Below are positions 1-6,296 of a DNA stretch of 13,004 nucleotides, in pieces. The translations under genes and the position numbers were made by a program. Each line of letters opens with the position of its first letter. Position 1 is the first letter of the stretch. Source of the DNA: an uncultured Bacillota bacterium (GTDB taxonomy: Bacteria; Bacillota; Clostridia; Peptostreptococcales; Anaerovoracaceae); the NCBI GenBank assembly GCA_946410475.1, contig CAMKAM010000029.1, forward strand, positions 1 through 13,004, written 5' to 3'. The notes under the pieces are model-generated. The model saw only the letters and a program-made list of their open reading frames with translations. It did not search any database and was not told the DNA's origin.

Positions 1-588
1 ATCAATCCGCTGATCACGATCCTTCTCGGACTCATCGTATTCAGAGAAAGGCTCTCTGTCATGCAGTGGATCGCCGTCGGTCTTTGCACCGCCGGCGTGG
101 TATCATTCACGGTCAACTACGGCCATTTCCCGTGGATATCGATCTTTCTCGCGACGACCTTCGGGATATACGGAGCAATAAAAAAGAAGGCAGGTTACCC
201 TGCCATTCCCGCTATCGCATTTGAAAATACCCTTATGGTCGGGCCTGCAGCGGTCTTCGCTGTCTGGCTTGCTTGCCATACAGGTACGCACGCCTTCGCG
301 AGCGATCTGGGTTCGCCCCACGGCATCTATCTGACTGTGATGCTGATCATTGCAGGCCTCCTGACCGCGCTGCCGCTTTCGCTGTTCTCATCGGCGGCTA
401 ATCTGATCCCGCTGTCGTTCCTTGGCTTCATACAGTTCTTCAGTCCGACGCTGTCGCTCCTCACGGGCGTCTTCCTCTACGGCGAACCGTTCACGACAGC
501 TCACAAGATCTGCCTCGGATTCATCTGGGCAGGGCTGCTCCTCGTCAGCATCGATACTGTCAGATCCGAGCGTCGGCAGCAGTCGTGA
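1..588 (+). CDS. rarD: RarD-type EamA/DMT permease, 5' end cut by window
   Basis: This is the C-terminal two thirds (195 residues visible) of a drug/metabolite-transporter superfamily membrane protein. The frame is open from base 1, so the ATG at 61 is internal and not the start. The first residues, INPLITILLG followed by FRERL, match the loop and helix in the middle of RarD proteins. Further on, the stretch FGIYGAIKKK and the phrase FENTLMVGPAAV also fit RarD better than generic EamA permeases. Hydrophobic helices alternate with short loops to the end, and the basic tail (RSERRQQS) should be cytoplasmic. E. coli RarD is about 296 residues, so roughly 100 are missing upstream. The substrate of this family is not settled. 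The stop lies 5 bp from the stop of the convergent LysR gene, with no hairpin between them. Family assignment is firm; the symbol is less so. Confidence 0.82.
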   Translation: MNPLITILLGLIVFRERLSVMQWIAVGLCTAGVVSFTVNYGHFPWISIFLATTFGIYGAIKKKAGYPAIPAIAFENTLMVGPAAVFAVWLACHTGTHAFASDLGSPHGIYLTVMLIIAGLLTALPLSLFSSAANLIPLSFLGFIQFFSPTLSLLTGVFLYGEPFTTAHKICLGFIWAGLLLVSIDTVRSERRQQS

Positions 589-593
589 CCGCC

Positions 594-1490
594 TCAGATC
601 AAAGACTTGATCCGATCATTTCCCTGAAGTTTCTCAGCCAGTATCTCTTCGAACAGCGCCAGCGCTCCGCTCTGCTGGTCGATGTTCTTGATCAGATGGA
701 TCGTCCTGCGCGGCATCTCATTCCTTACATTGCGCGTCTCGAACAGCGGATCCTCAAGTATGACATTCGCGGAAGACGCCGGCACGATCGTCCAGACATC
801 CTTGCCGAGATCTTTCATCAATCTCATCGTCTGCTCGACCAGGTCGCACTCGACCAGCGGATCGCCCTGCATGCGGAACCAGCTGTCGAACCATACGATG
901 AACTCCGACGAATACGGCGAATAGATACAGTTGCTCACCGAAAGATCACGCAGATCGAGGCTGTCCGGGTAATCCGAATCAGTTCGGCAGATCAGCACCA
1001 TGTCCTCACGATAGGCCGGCTGGGCGATGACGCTCTTGTAATAATAGTTGATGCCGACAAGAGCGGCGTCGAGTTTCCTGTCCGCGACGCGCCGGTAGCA
1101 CTCCCTGTAGCTATGTGTCTGGATCCGGAGAAAGACGTCCGGTCTCCTGCTTTTGAACTCCGTGTAAGCATCGTTGAGCACATGCAGGTTCGGTCCGTCC
1201 GAGGAAGCTATCCTGAGAGTCTCCCCATCAGGCCTTTCCTTCATGCTCTTCATATTGTCTATCGTATCTATGAATTTTTCAGCGAACGGCACAAAGGCAT
1301 GACCGCTTTCAGTAAGCTTCGCCTGACGAACGCCGCGCTTCCTGTCGACAAGCTTTCTCCCGAGCTCGTCTTCCAGTGATATCAGGCGCTTCCCAAGCGC
1401 CGGCTGTGAAATGTTTATCTGTCTTGCGGCCTCTGAAAGAGACCCGAATCTCGCTATGGCGAGGAATGCTTCTATTTCTTCTCTGGTCAT
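594..1490 (-). CDS. LysR-family transcriptional regulator (first of two)
   Basis: This 298-residue protein has the normal LysR length. A winged helix-turn-helix occupies residues 3-60 (FLAIARFGSLSEAARQ, then SQPALGKRLISLEDELG), with the linker helix after it. An effector-binding domain follows from about residue 90 to the end (DGETLRIASSDGPNL, then VADRKLDAALVG and MVLICRTDSDYP). An upstream AAAGGA element on the minus strand supports the ATG at 1490, though its spacing is slightly long. The gene is divergent from the C-S lyase gene, with 175 bp between starts, and the promoters overlap. By the usual LysR pattern it probably controls that lyase and represses itself; its effector might be a sulfur amino acid or derivative. 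That role comes only from position. It is convergent with the RarD-type gene. Confidence 0.93.
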   Translation of the reverse strand: MTREEIEAFLAIARFGSLSEAARQINISQPALGKRLISLEDELGRKLVDRKRGVRQAKLTESGHAFVPFAEKFIDTIDNMKSMKERPDGETLRIASSDGPNLHVLNDAYTEFKSRRPDVFLRIQTHSYRECYRRVADRKLDAALVGINYYYKSVIAQPAYREDMVLICRTDSDYPDSLDLRDLSVSNCIYSPYSSEFIVWFDSWFRMQGDPLVECDLVEQTMRLMKDLGKDVWTIVPASSANVILEDPLFETRNVRNEMPRRTIHLIKNIDQQSGALALFEEILAEKLQGNDRIKSLI

Positions 1491-1538
1491 ATTTTTTCTC
1501 TGTCCTTTCCTATGCTGTCATATGAAACCCCTTTTTTT

Positions 1539-1567
1539 ATTATACAAATATTATATTCACTATTCAA
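1539..1567 (-). promoter_or_regulatory. Promoter for the first LysR gene
   Basis: Read on the minus strand, TTGAAT (1567-1562) is followed after exactly 17 bp by TATAAT (1544-1539), about 50 bp upstream of the LysR start. This is a near-consensus vegetative promoter. Its -35 box occupies almost the same bases as the -35 of the opposite promoter. Confidence 0.6.
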
Positions 1568-1589
1568 TTATTTATTGTTAAGCTATAAT
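1561..1589 (+). promoter_or_regulatory. Promoter for the C-S lyase gene, weak -35
   Basis: A perfect TATAAT lies at 1584-1589. The hexamer 17 bp upstream is TATTCA (1561-1566), only 3 of 6 matches to TTGACA. A perfect -10 with a poor -35 is what a LysR-activated promoter usually looks like. Transcription would start near 1596, leaving a leader of about 70 nt. Confidence 0.6.
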
Positions 1590-1613
1590 CAAGTCGAACA
1601 AAACGGTTATCCA

Positions 1614-1636
1614 CGGCGTGATACGCGATCACGCCG
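1614..1636 (+). promoter_or_regulatory. Perfect 9-bp inverted repeat in the lyase leader
   Basis: The arms CGGCGTGAT (1614-1622) and ATCACGCCG (1628-1636) are exact reverse complements around a 5-base loop, ACGCG. The repeat sits between the predicted transcription start (about 1596) and the ribosome-binding site at 1653. It has no T-run after it, so it is not an intrinsic terminator. It could be an operator in DNA, or a 5' stem that stabilises the mRNA. The sequence does not decide between these. Confidence 0.6.
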
Positions 1637-1665
1637 CGTAAAAAACATTATGAAAGGACAAAAAA

Positions 1666-2886
1666 ATGAAGTACGATTTTGATCAGATCATCGACCGCAA
1701 CAACACTAACGCTCTGAAGAGAGACGGATGGCGCGAGTACATCTTCCACGCAGGCCCGGACAAGAAATTCGCTTTCGCAGACGACGAATTCATCCACATG
1801 TGGGTAGCTGACATGGAGTTCAGATGCGCTGACGAGATCATCGAAGCTCTCCACCAGCGTGTAGAGCACGGCATCTTCGGATACACGACAGTATACAACG
1901 ACGATTATCCGAACGCTTTCGCCGCATGGTGCAAGAGAAGATATGACTGGGAGTTCGACAAGGAAGAGCTCTGCTACTCGCCGGGCATCATCCCCGCTCT
2001 TTACGAGCTGGTCGGCGACATCTGCGTGAACGACGACGACAAGGTCCTGTTCCAGACTCCGTCCTACGGCTTCTTCAAGCATGCCAGCACATACAACGGC
2101 AAAGAGATGGTATTCAACAAGATGAAGTGGAACGACGGTCTTTGGGAAATGGACTTCGACGATCTCGCTGAGAAGGCTGCTGATCCGAAGGTCAAGGTCC
2201 TCGTATTCTGCAACCCGCAGAACCCGACAGGCCGCGTATGGACTGAAGAAGAGCTGAAGAAGGTCGCTGAGATCGTTGAGAAGAACGACCTCTACATCAT
2301 CTCCGACGAGATCCACTGCGACATGAGAAGATCCGGCGTAGGCCACATCCCGATGGGCAAGGTCATGAAGGACTATCCGAAACTCGTAACGAGCATGTCG
2401 GCCAGCAAGTGCTTCAACATGGCAGGACTGCAGCTCTCCAACATCATCATCAGAGATCCTGAGCTCCGTCAGAAGTTCAAGGACGGCGACAAACTCGTCG
2501 GCTTCCTCAACCCGCTTTCGATCACAGCTATGCAGACAGCTTACGAAAAGGGCGAAGACTGGCTGAACCAGATGAACGACTACGTTGAAGAAAACTTCAA
2601 ATACATCAAGAAGTTCTTCGACGAGAACCTTCCGGAGATGAAGTTCGAGATCCCCGAGTCCACATACCTCGCATGGGTCAACTTCGGAAAAGTACTGCCC
2701 GAAGGAACTGACGTCAACGACTTCTTCGCAAACAAAGCCGGCGTACTCATCGAAGGCGACGACGTACTCTTCGTAGACAACGCTCAGGGCTTCGTAAGAC
2801 TGAACCTGGCTATGCCGAAGTCGCAGATCGAGATAGCTATGGATCGTATGCTCAAGGCTATCAACGAAGCAGGCGGCAGAAAATAG
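1666..2886 (+). CDS. MalY/PatB-family pyridoxal-phosphate C-S beta-lyase
   Basis: This 406-residue fold-type I aminotransferase belongs to the MalY/PatB branch. Members cleave L-cystathionine, and often cysteine or S-conjugates, to pyruvate, ammonia and a thiol or sulfide. Branch landmarks are MWVADMEF near the N-terminus, FGYTT, NPQNPTGRVW (183-192, with the cofactor-contacting Asn at 186), SDEIHCD (213-219, Asp214 pairing the PLP ring nitrogen) and SASKCFNMAGL, where Lys248 should form the Schiff base. Length and motif order are complete. An AAAGGA site at 1653-1658, 7 bases from the ATG, supports the start. Codon choice is strikingly biased: Asn is almost always AAC, Phe almost always TTC, and Lys leans to AAG. 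This suggests high expression. Residues alone cannot tell cystathionine beta-lyase from a cysteine desulfhydrase or a more general C-S lyase. Confidence 0.92.
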   Translation: MKYDFDQIIDRNNTNALKRDGWREYIFHAGPDKKFAFADDEFIHMWVADMEFRCADEIIEALHQRVEHGIFGYTTVYNDDYPNAFAAWCKRRYDWEFDKEELCYSPGIIPALYELVGDICVNDDDKVLFQTPSYGFFKHASTYNGKEMVFNKMKWNDGLWEMDFDDLAEKAADPKVKVLVFCNPQNPTGRVWTEEELKKVAEIVEKNDLYIISDEIHCDMRRSGVGHIPMGKVMKDYPKLVTSMSASKCFNMAGLQLSNIIIRDPELRQKFKDGDKLVGFLNPLSITAMQTAYEKGEDWLNQMNDYVEENFKYIKKFFDENLPEMKFEIPESTYLAWVNFGKVLPEGTDVNDFFANKAGVLIEGDDVLFVDNAQGFVRLNLAMPKSQIEIAMDRMLKAINEAGGRK

Positions 2887-2905
2887 TGCAGTAAGCAAAC
2901 AGGTT

Positions 2906-2940
2906 CCGGCAAGTCCGGCGCCGGTATCAACGATCGATAC
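2906..2940. repeat. GC-rich palindrome and small stem after the lyase gene
   Basis: The 10-bp palindrome CCGGCGCCGG (2915-2924) is preceded by another CCGGC (2906-2910) and followed by GTATC/GATAC (2924-2928 with 2936-2940). The pentamer CCGGC or its complement recurs in the terminator arms downstream, so alternative pairing with the terminator is possible. No known riboswitch family is recognised here. Confidence 0.4.
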
Positions 2941-2952
2941 GTAACTGACATG

Positions 2953-2996
2953 TATATCCGGCAGACAAGGTCATCTTCGATGCCGGATATATTTTT
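2953..2996 (+). terminator. Intrinsic terminator between the two PLP-enzyme genes
   Basis: Two 11-bp arms, 2953-2963 and 2981-2991 (TATATCCGGCA paired with TGCCGGATATA), enclose a 17-base loop, and five T follow (2992-2996). This stops transcription of the lyase gene only 34 bp before the next start codon. The downstream desulfhydrase-family gene therefore depends on partial readthrough or on a promoter I cannot identify with confidence. Confidence 0.8.
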
Positions 2997-3029
2997 AAAA
3001 GTTTCCATGAGTCACAGAAAGGAACCATT

Positions 3030-4049
3030 ATGTTCGGAAGAGAAAAAGTAAAGATCCTCGATGGCCCTACGCCCATCGAATATCTGCCGCGCATATCCGA
3101 AGAGCTCGGAGTGAACTTTTACATCAAGCGCGATGACCTCACTCCTCTGGCGGCAGGCGGAAACAAACTGCGCAAGCTTGAGTACGCTGTCAAAGAAGCT
3201 CTGGATGAAGGTGCGACTATGCTCCTCACAGTCGGCGGAGTCCAGACGAACCACGGCAGACTGACAGCGGCGGCGGCGGCGAAGTTCGGTCTCAGATGCG
3301 CCATAGTGACAGCGGGGACATATCCCGGAGAAATATCGGCGAACCTGCTTCTCGACCGTATCCTCGGAGCTGATGTGATCATCGAGAATGGCGGTATCGG
3401 TATGGACTTCGATGAGATCGCCAAAAAGTATATCGAAAAGTACGAGGCAGAAGGTGAAAAAGTCTACTACATAACTGTCGGCGGCTCGGACGTCACGGGC
3501 GCGCTCGGCTACATAGAATGCGCAGAAGAACTGACGGCCCAGGCAAAAGAACTCGGGATCGAGGACGGCCGCGTCATCACGACCTCAGGCAGTCTCGGGA
3601 CATACACAGGTCTTTACTGCGGTCTTAGGGCAATGGATTCACCGCTGTCCCTGACAGGTATCGCTATAATGCCTTACGACGATTCGACCAAGAGGCGTGC
3701 GGAAGAGCTGATCAGCGGAGCCTGCGAACGTTTCGGCTTCGACGTTCCGTCTTCATGGGACGACCTGAACATCGAGCTCGACTACACACAGGGCAGCTAC
3801 AATAACCCGGTGAAAGAGGTCAGAGACGCCATCCTTCTGATGGCGCGCAAAGAAGCCATCCTCCTCGACCCCTGCTATACAGGCAAAGCTTTCGCAGGCA
3901 TCATCAAAATGATAGAAGAAGGCAAGATCGAAAAAGGCGAGGATATCATATTCATCCACACAGGCGGTATGCCCGGTCTCTACACGAAACACCATCGGGA
4001 AGCCTTCGAAGAAGAGCTGAAGGATGGGATTTACATCGTTGAACAGTAA
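3030..4049 (+). CDS. dcyD: D-cysteine desulfhydrase / ACC-deaminase family PLP enzyme
   Basis: This 339-residue fold-type II PLP enzyme belongs to the D-cysteine desulfhydrase/1-aminocyclopropane-1-carboxylate deaminase family. D-cysteine desulfhydrase yields pyruvate, ammonia and sulfide. Visible motifs are IKRDDLTPLAAGGNKLRKLE, with Schiff-base Lys46; GGVQTNHGR (69-77); the glycine-rich phosphate loop TTSGSLGTYTG; and the C-terminal HTGGMPGLY. Most relatives have QSN at residues 72-74; here it is QTN, so the conserved Ser is a Thr. AAAGGA at 3018-3023, six bases before the ATG, sets the start. A (GCG)5 run encodes part of an Ala stretch at 3264-3278. The gene lies behind the C-S lyase but is separated from it by a terminator. 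The exact substrate (D-cysteine, another D-amino acid or an L-amino acid) is open. Confidence 0.85.
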   Translation: MFGREKVKILDGPTPIEYLPRISEELGVNFYIKRDDLTPLAAGGNKLRKLEYAVKEALDEGATMLLTVGGVQTNHGRLTAAAAAKFGLRCAIVTAGTYPGEISANLLLDRILGADVIIENGGIGMDFDEIAKKYIEKYEAEGEKVYYITVGGSDVTGALGYIECAEELTAQAKELGIEDGRVITTSGSLGTYTGLYCGLRAMDSPLSLTGIAIMPYDDSTKRRAEELISGACERFGFDVPSSWDDLNIELDYTQGSYNNPVKEVRDAILLMARKEAILLDPCYTGKAFAGIIKMIEEGKIEKGEDIIFIHTGGMPGLYTKHHREAFEEELKDGIYIVEQ

Positions 4050-4078
4050 ACGGATAATACATGATACTGAATCATCAA

Positions 4079-4107
4079 AAGAGCAGATCCTTTATGGATC
4101 TGCTCTT
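4079..4107. terminator. Bidirectional intrinsic terminator
   Basis: Perfect 12-bp arms, 4079-4090 and 4096-4107 (core GAGCAGATCC with GGATCTGCTC), surround the loop TTTAT. There is an A-run on the left (4077-4080) and a T-rich stretch on the right. It lies between the converging desulfhydrase-family and aldo/keto reductase genes and can serve both strands. Confidence 0.9.
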
Positions 4108-4111
4108 GCTT

Positions 4112-5239
4112 TTACTTGCCCAGCTTCGCGTCGATCTTCTCAAGTTCTTTTCTGATCTCTATGTGCTGCGGACACACCTCTTCACACTTGCCGCACTTGA
4201 TGCAGTCCTTCGCGAATTTAAGACCGTGCATATCGACGAGCCAGTCCTCCTGATTCAGCGCCATCGCCATGTTGTTATACAGCGTCAGATAGTTCATCGC
4301 CGTGAACTCGCCCGAGATGCCGATGCCCTCCGGGCATACCTTGGCGCAGTAGTTGCACGTCGTGCACGGGATGATCGGAATCTTCGCCATCTCTTCTCTG
4401 GCCCTTTTGATGACCTCTCTCTCCTCGTCGGTCAAGCCTTTGAAGCCTTTCATGAATCGGATGTTTTCTTCCATCTGCTCAATGTTCTTCATTCCCGAAA
4501 GGACAGTTATGACTCCGTCGAGGTCCGCCGCGAATTTGATCGCCCATTCAGCGCACGACCTATCGGGGTCAGCTTCCTTGAAGATCTTTTCGACCGACGG
4601 AGGCGGCGTTGCGAGCATACCGCCCTTGACCGGCTCCATGACTATTATCGGCTTATTATACTTTCTTGCGACCTCATACACACCGCGGGACTGAACGGTC
4701 GGGTTCTCCCAGTCGCCGTAGTTGATCTGCAGCTGCACGAACTCTGCCTCGGGGTGCTTTTCGAAGATCTCTTCGAGCTCTTCCGGCGTCGAATGGAACG
4801 AGAATCCAAGGTGCTTTATCTTCCCTTTCGCCTTCTGCTCGAGCGCCCAGTTCCAAAGATCATATTCTTCGAAGAACTGCGTCCTCTGCTCGCCGAGATT
4901 GTGCAGGAGATAAAAGTCGAAATACCCTGCCCCCGTCTCCTCGAGCGACTTGTCGAACTGCGCGAGAGCATCCTCTCTGGTCTTGCAGCCTATCCATGCC
5001 GCCATCTTCGTCGCGAGCTTGAAACTCTCGCGCGGGTAGCGCTCGATCAGAGCCTCGCGGATGGCCGCTTCGCTTCCCGTATATGCCCACGCCGTATCGA
5101 AATAGTTGAAGCCCGCTTCCATAAAAGCGTCTACCATCTGCACCGTGTGCTCCACATCGATGTTCCCTGTGGCTTCCTTCCTCGGAAGACGCATCAGTCC
5201 GAATCCGAATTTCTTTATGTCTTCTCCCAGATTTGCCAT
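4112..5239 (-). CDS. Aldo/keto reductase with C-terminal 2x[4Fe-4S] ferredoxin domain
   Basis: This 375-residue protein has an aldo/keto reductase barrel at about residues 8-270, with the usual tetrad in place: Asp48, Tyr53 (FDTAWAYTGSE), Lys78 (ATKM) and His113 (YLLHN). Two ferredoxin motifs follow: CTTCNYCAKVCP (Cys292, 295, 298, 302) and CIKCGKCEEVCP (Cys346, 349, 352, 356). The length and order are those of the iron-sulfur AKR group common in anaerobes, which are thought to pass electrons between the cluster domain and a carbonyl substrate. The physiological substrate is unknown. GGAGG seven bases before the ATG sets the start. The gene follows the second LysR gene by 63 bp on the same strand but has its own candidate promoter, so co-regulation is possible but not shown. 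Confidence 0.93.
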   Translation of the reverse strand: MANLGEDIKKFGFGLMRLPRKEATGNIDVEHTVQMVDAFMEAGFNYFDTAWAYTGSEAAIREALIERYPRESFKLATKMAAWIGCKTREDALAQFDKSLEETGAGYFDFYLLHNLGEQRTQFFEEYDLWNWALEQKAKGKIKHLGFSFHSTPEELEEIFEKHPEAEFVQLQINYGDWENPTVQSRGVYEVARKYNKPIIVMEPVKGGMLATPPPSVEKIFKEADPDRSCAEWAIKFAADLDGVITVLSGMKNIEQMEENIRFMKGFKGLTDEEREVIKRAREEMAKIPIIPCTTCNYCAKVCPEGIGISGEFTAMNYLTLYNNMAMALNQEDWLVDMHGLKFAKDCIKCGKCEEVCPQHIEIRKELEKIDAKLGK

Positions 5240-5269
5240 TTCATCCCTCCGTTCATCTATATTGATTAT

Positions 5270-5299
5270 ATGATAATTCGTAAGAATAATCGATTACAA
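5270..5299 (-). promoter_or_regulatory. Candidate promoter for the iron-sulfur aldo/keto reductase
   Basis: On the minus strand, TTGTAA (5299-5294) is followed after 18 bp by TATCAT (5275-5270). An overlapping TATAAT lies a few bases further on but lacks a good -35. The promoter is a plausible but not strong match. Confidence 0.4.
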
Positions 5300-5305
5300 T
5301 TATCA
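5271..5305. repeat. 8-bp inverted repeat across the reductase promoter
   Basis: TGATAATT (5271-5278) and AATTATCA (5298-5305) are exact reverse complements separated by 19 bases. Together they bracket the -10/-35 spacer. The repeat is AT-rich with no T-run, so it is more likely a protein site than a terminator. The right arm overlaps the stop codon of the LysR gene. Confidence 0.4.
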
Positions 5306-6166
5306 TCCAAACCGCTTCTTCACGAATGATGCGAACCTTTCTGCCGCCGGCGATCTGCGCATGCCCTTCGGCAGAGCTATCCCTATCTCCACCATCCCCG
5401 GCGGGTCGAGCGGCAGATAGACCACGCCGTCCGGGAACGCTTCGGCAAGCAGGGCGTTGAAGCACGTCACACCGAGTCCCGCTCTCACCATCGAGTAAGC
5501 AGCAAAATTGTCTGATGTAGAGTAAGCCACCTTCGGTCTGATCCCGCGCTCCTTCAGCATCCTGGAGTTGTCAGTCTCCTTGTCCGGATATATCTCAATA
5601 AAGCCGTCCTCAGCGAAGCGCTTCACCGGGAACCTCTTCCTCTCTGCTGCGGGATGGCCCTCAGGCACACACGCCAGCAGCTCGTCGCTGAACAGCGGCA
5701 CCCACTCGTGCCCGCCCGGTCTTTTACTGATGATGCAAAAGTCGACGGAGCCGTCTTCGAGCGCGCTCACCATTTCAGAGCTGGTCCCGTCCTTTATCTC
5801 TATATCGATCCCCGGATACTCGCTCTCAAAGTCAGCGATCAGTTTCGCGAAGAGGTCGTAGTAGGCATAGTATGATGTTCCCACAGTAAGCGAACCCTGC
5901 GCCAGTCCTCTCATATCTGCTGCCGTCTGTTCATAGTTGTCCGCAAGCATCACGATATCTTTCAAAAGCGGCAGGAGCTGCATACACTCCGCCGTAGGGA
6001 CCACTCCGCTCCTGCTTCTTACAAGAAGCGGGAATCCCGTTTCATCTTCAAGGGACGCCATCATTCTGCTTATTCCCGATATCGTATAGCCCAGCCTCTC
6101 CGAGACTGCGGTGAGGCTGCCTTCCTCTATAGCGCATAGCAGCGCTCTTGCTTTTTCAGTATCCAT
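5303..6166 (-). CDS. LysR-family transcriptional regulator (second of two)
   Basis: This is a 287-residue LysR protein when started at the ATG at 6166. A longer frame to 6217 adds 17 residues (MIITQRKRCRAKAGEAD), which are not LysR-like. The ATG at 6166 has GGGAGA seven bases upstream and places the helix-turn-helix at the normal residues 2-60 (EKARALLCAIEEGSLTAVSERLG, then SGISRMMASLEDETG). An effector domain follows (GSLTVGTSYYAYYDLF, then LEDGSVDFCIISKRPGG and VRAGLGVTCFNALLAEAF). It is divergent from the permease-LUD operon, with 130 bp between starts, and is the obvious candidate regulator of that operon. The ligand is unknown. The reductase gene downstream on the same strand may be a second target. 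Confidence 0.92.
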   Translation of the reverse strand: MDTEKARALLCAIEEGSLTAVSERLGYTISGISRMMASLEDETGFPLLVRSRSGVVPTAECMQLLPLLKDIVMLADNYEQTAADMRGLAQGSLTVGTSYYAYYDLFAKLIADFESEYPGIDIEIKDGTSSEMVSALEDGSVDFCIISKRPGGHEWVPLFSDELLACVPEGHPAAERKRFPVKRFAEDGFIEIYPDKETDNSRMLKERGIRPKVAYSTSDNFAAYSMVRAGLGVTCFNALLAEAFPDGVVYLPLDPPGMVEIGIALPKGMRRSPAAERFASFVKKRFG

Positions 6167-6226
6167 ATCCGCTTCTCCCGCCTTTGCGCGGCATCGTTTT
6201 CTTTGCGTTATTATCAAGTACTCTTT

Positions 6227-6268
6227 GATTTATTCTCGATTTACTCAATATTAACCCAAGAATATAAT
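6227..6268 (+). promoter_or_regulatory. Promoter and direct repeat for the permease-LUD operon
   Basis: TTTACT (6240-6245, 4 of 6 matches to consensus) is followed after exactly 17 bp by a perfect TATAAT (6263-6268). GATTTA occurs twice, at 6227-6232 and 6238-6243. The repeats are 11 bp apart, one helical turn, and the second overlaps the -35 box. Same-face repeats at a promoter suit a protein bound as a dimer, for example the divergent LysR. Confidence 0.6.
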
Positions 6269-6296
6269 GAAGGCAAGCAGTAGAAAGGAGAAGATC

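Noticed and set aside
585..1379. Open frame of 264 codons opposite the first LysR gene
   Set aside because: The LysR protein on the other strand is complete and recognisable; this frame is Arg/His-rich noise.
1648..2898. Open frame of 416 codons on the minus strand, fully opposite the C-S lyase gene
   Set aside because: The plus-strand gene has all family motifs and a ribosome site. The opposite frame is open only because the lyase avoids TTA, CTA and TCA codons; its translation is a Val/Leu/Ser-rich string with no recognisable domain.
4061..5329. Open frame of 422 codons on the plus strand opposite the iron-sulfur aldo/keto reductase
   Set aside because: It is a shadow of codon bias in the reductase gene; it also runs through the bidirectional terminator and has no sensible start signal.
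6167..6217. N-terminal extension of the second LysR protein by 17 residues
   Set aside because: LysR proteins start close to the helix-turn-helix. The ATG at 6166 has a ribosome site at the right distance and the upstream one does not.
6267..6296. Earlier start for the permease
   Set aside because: That ATG lies within the TATAAT box and so upstream of the expected transcription start; the ATG at 6297 has AAAGGAG.
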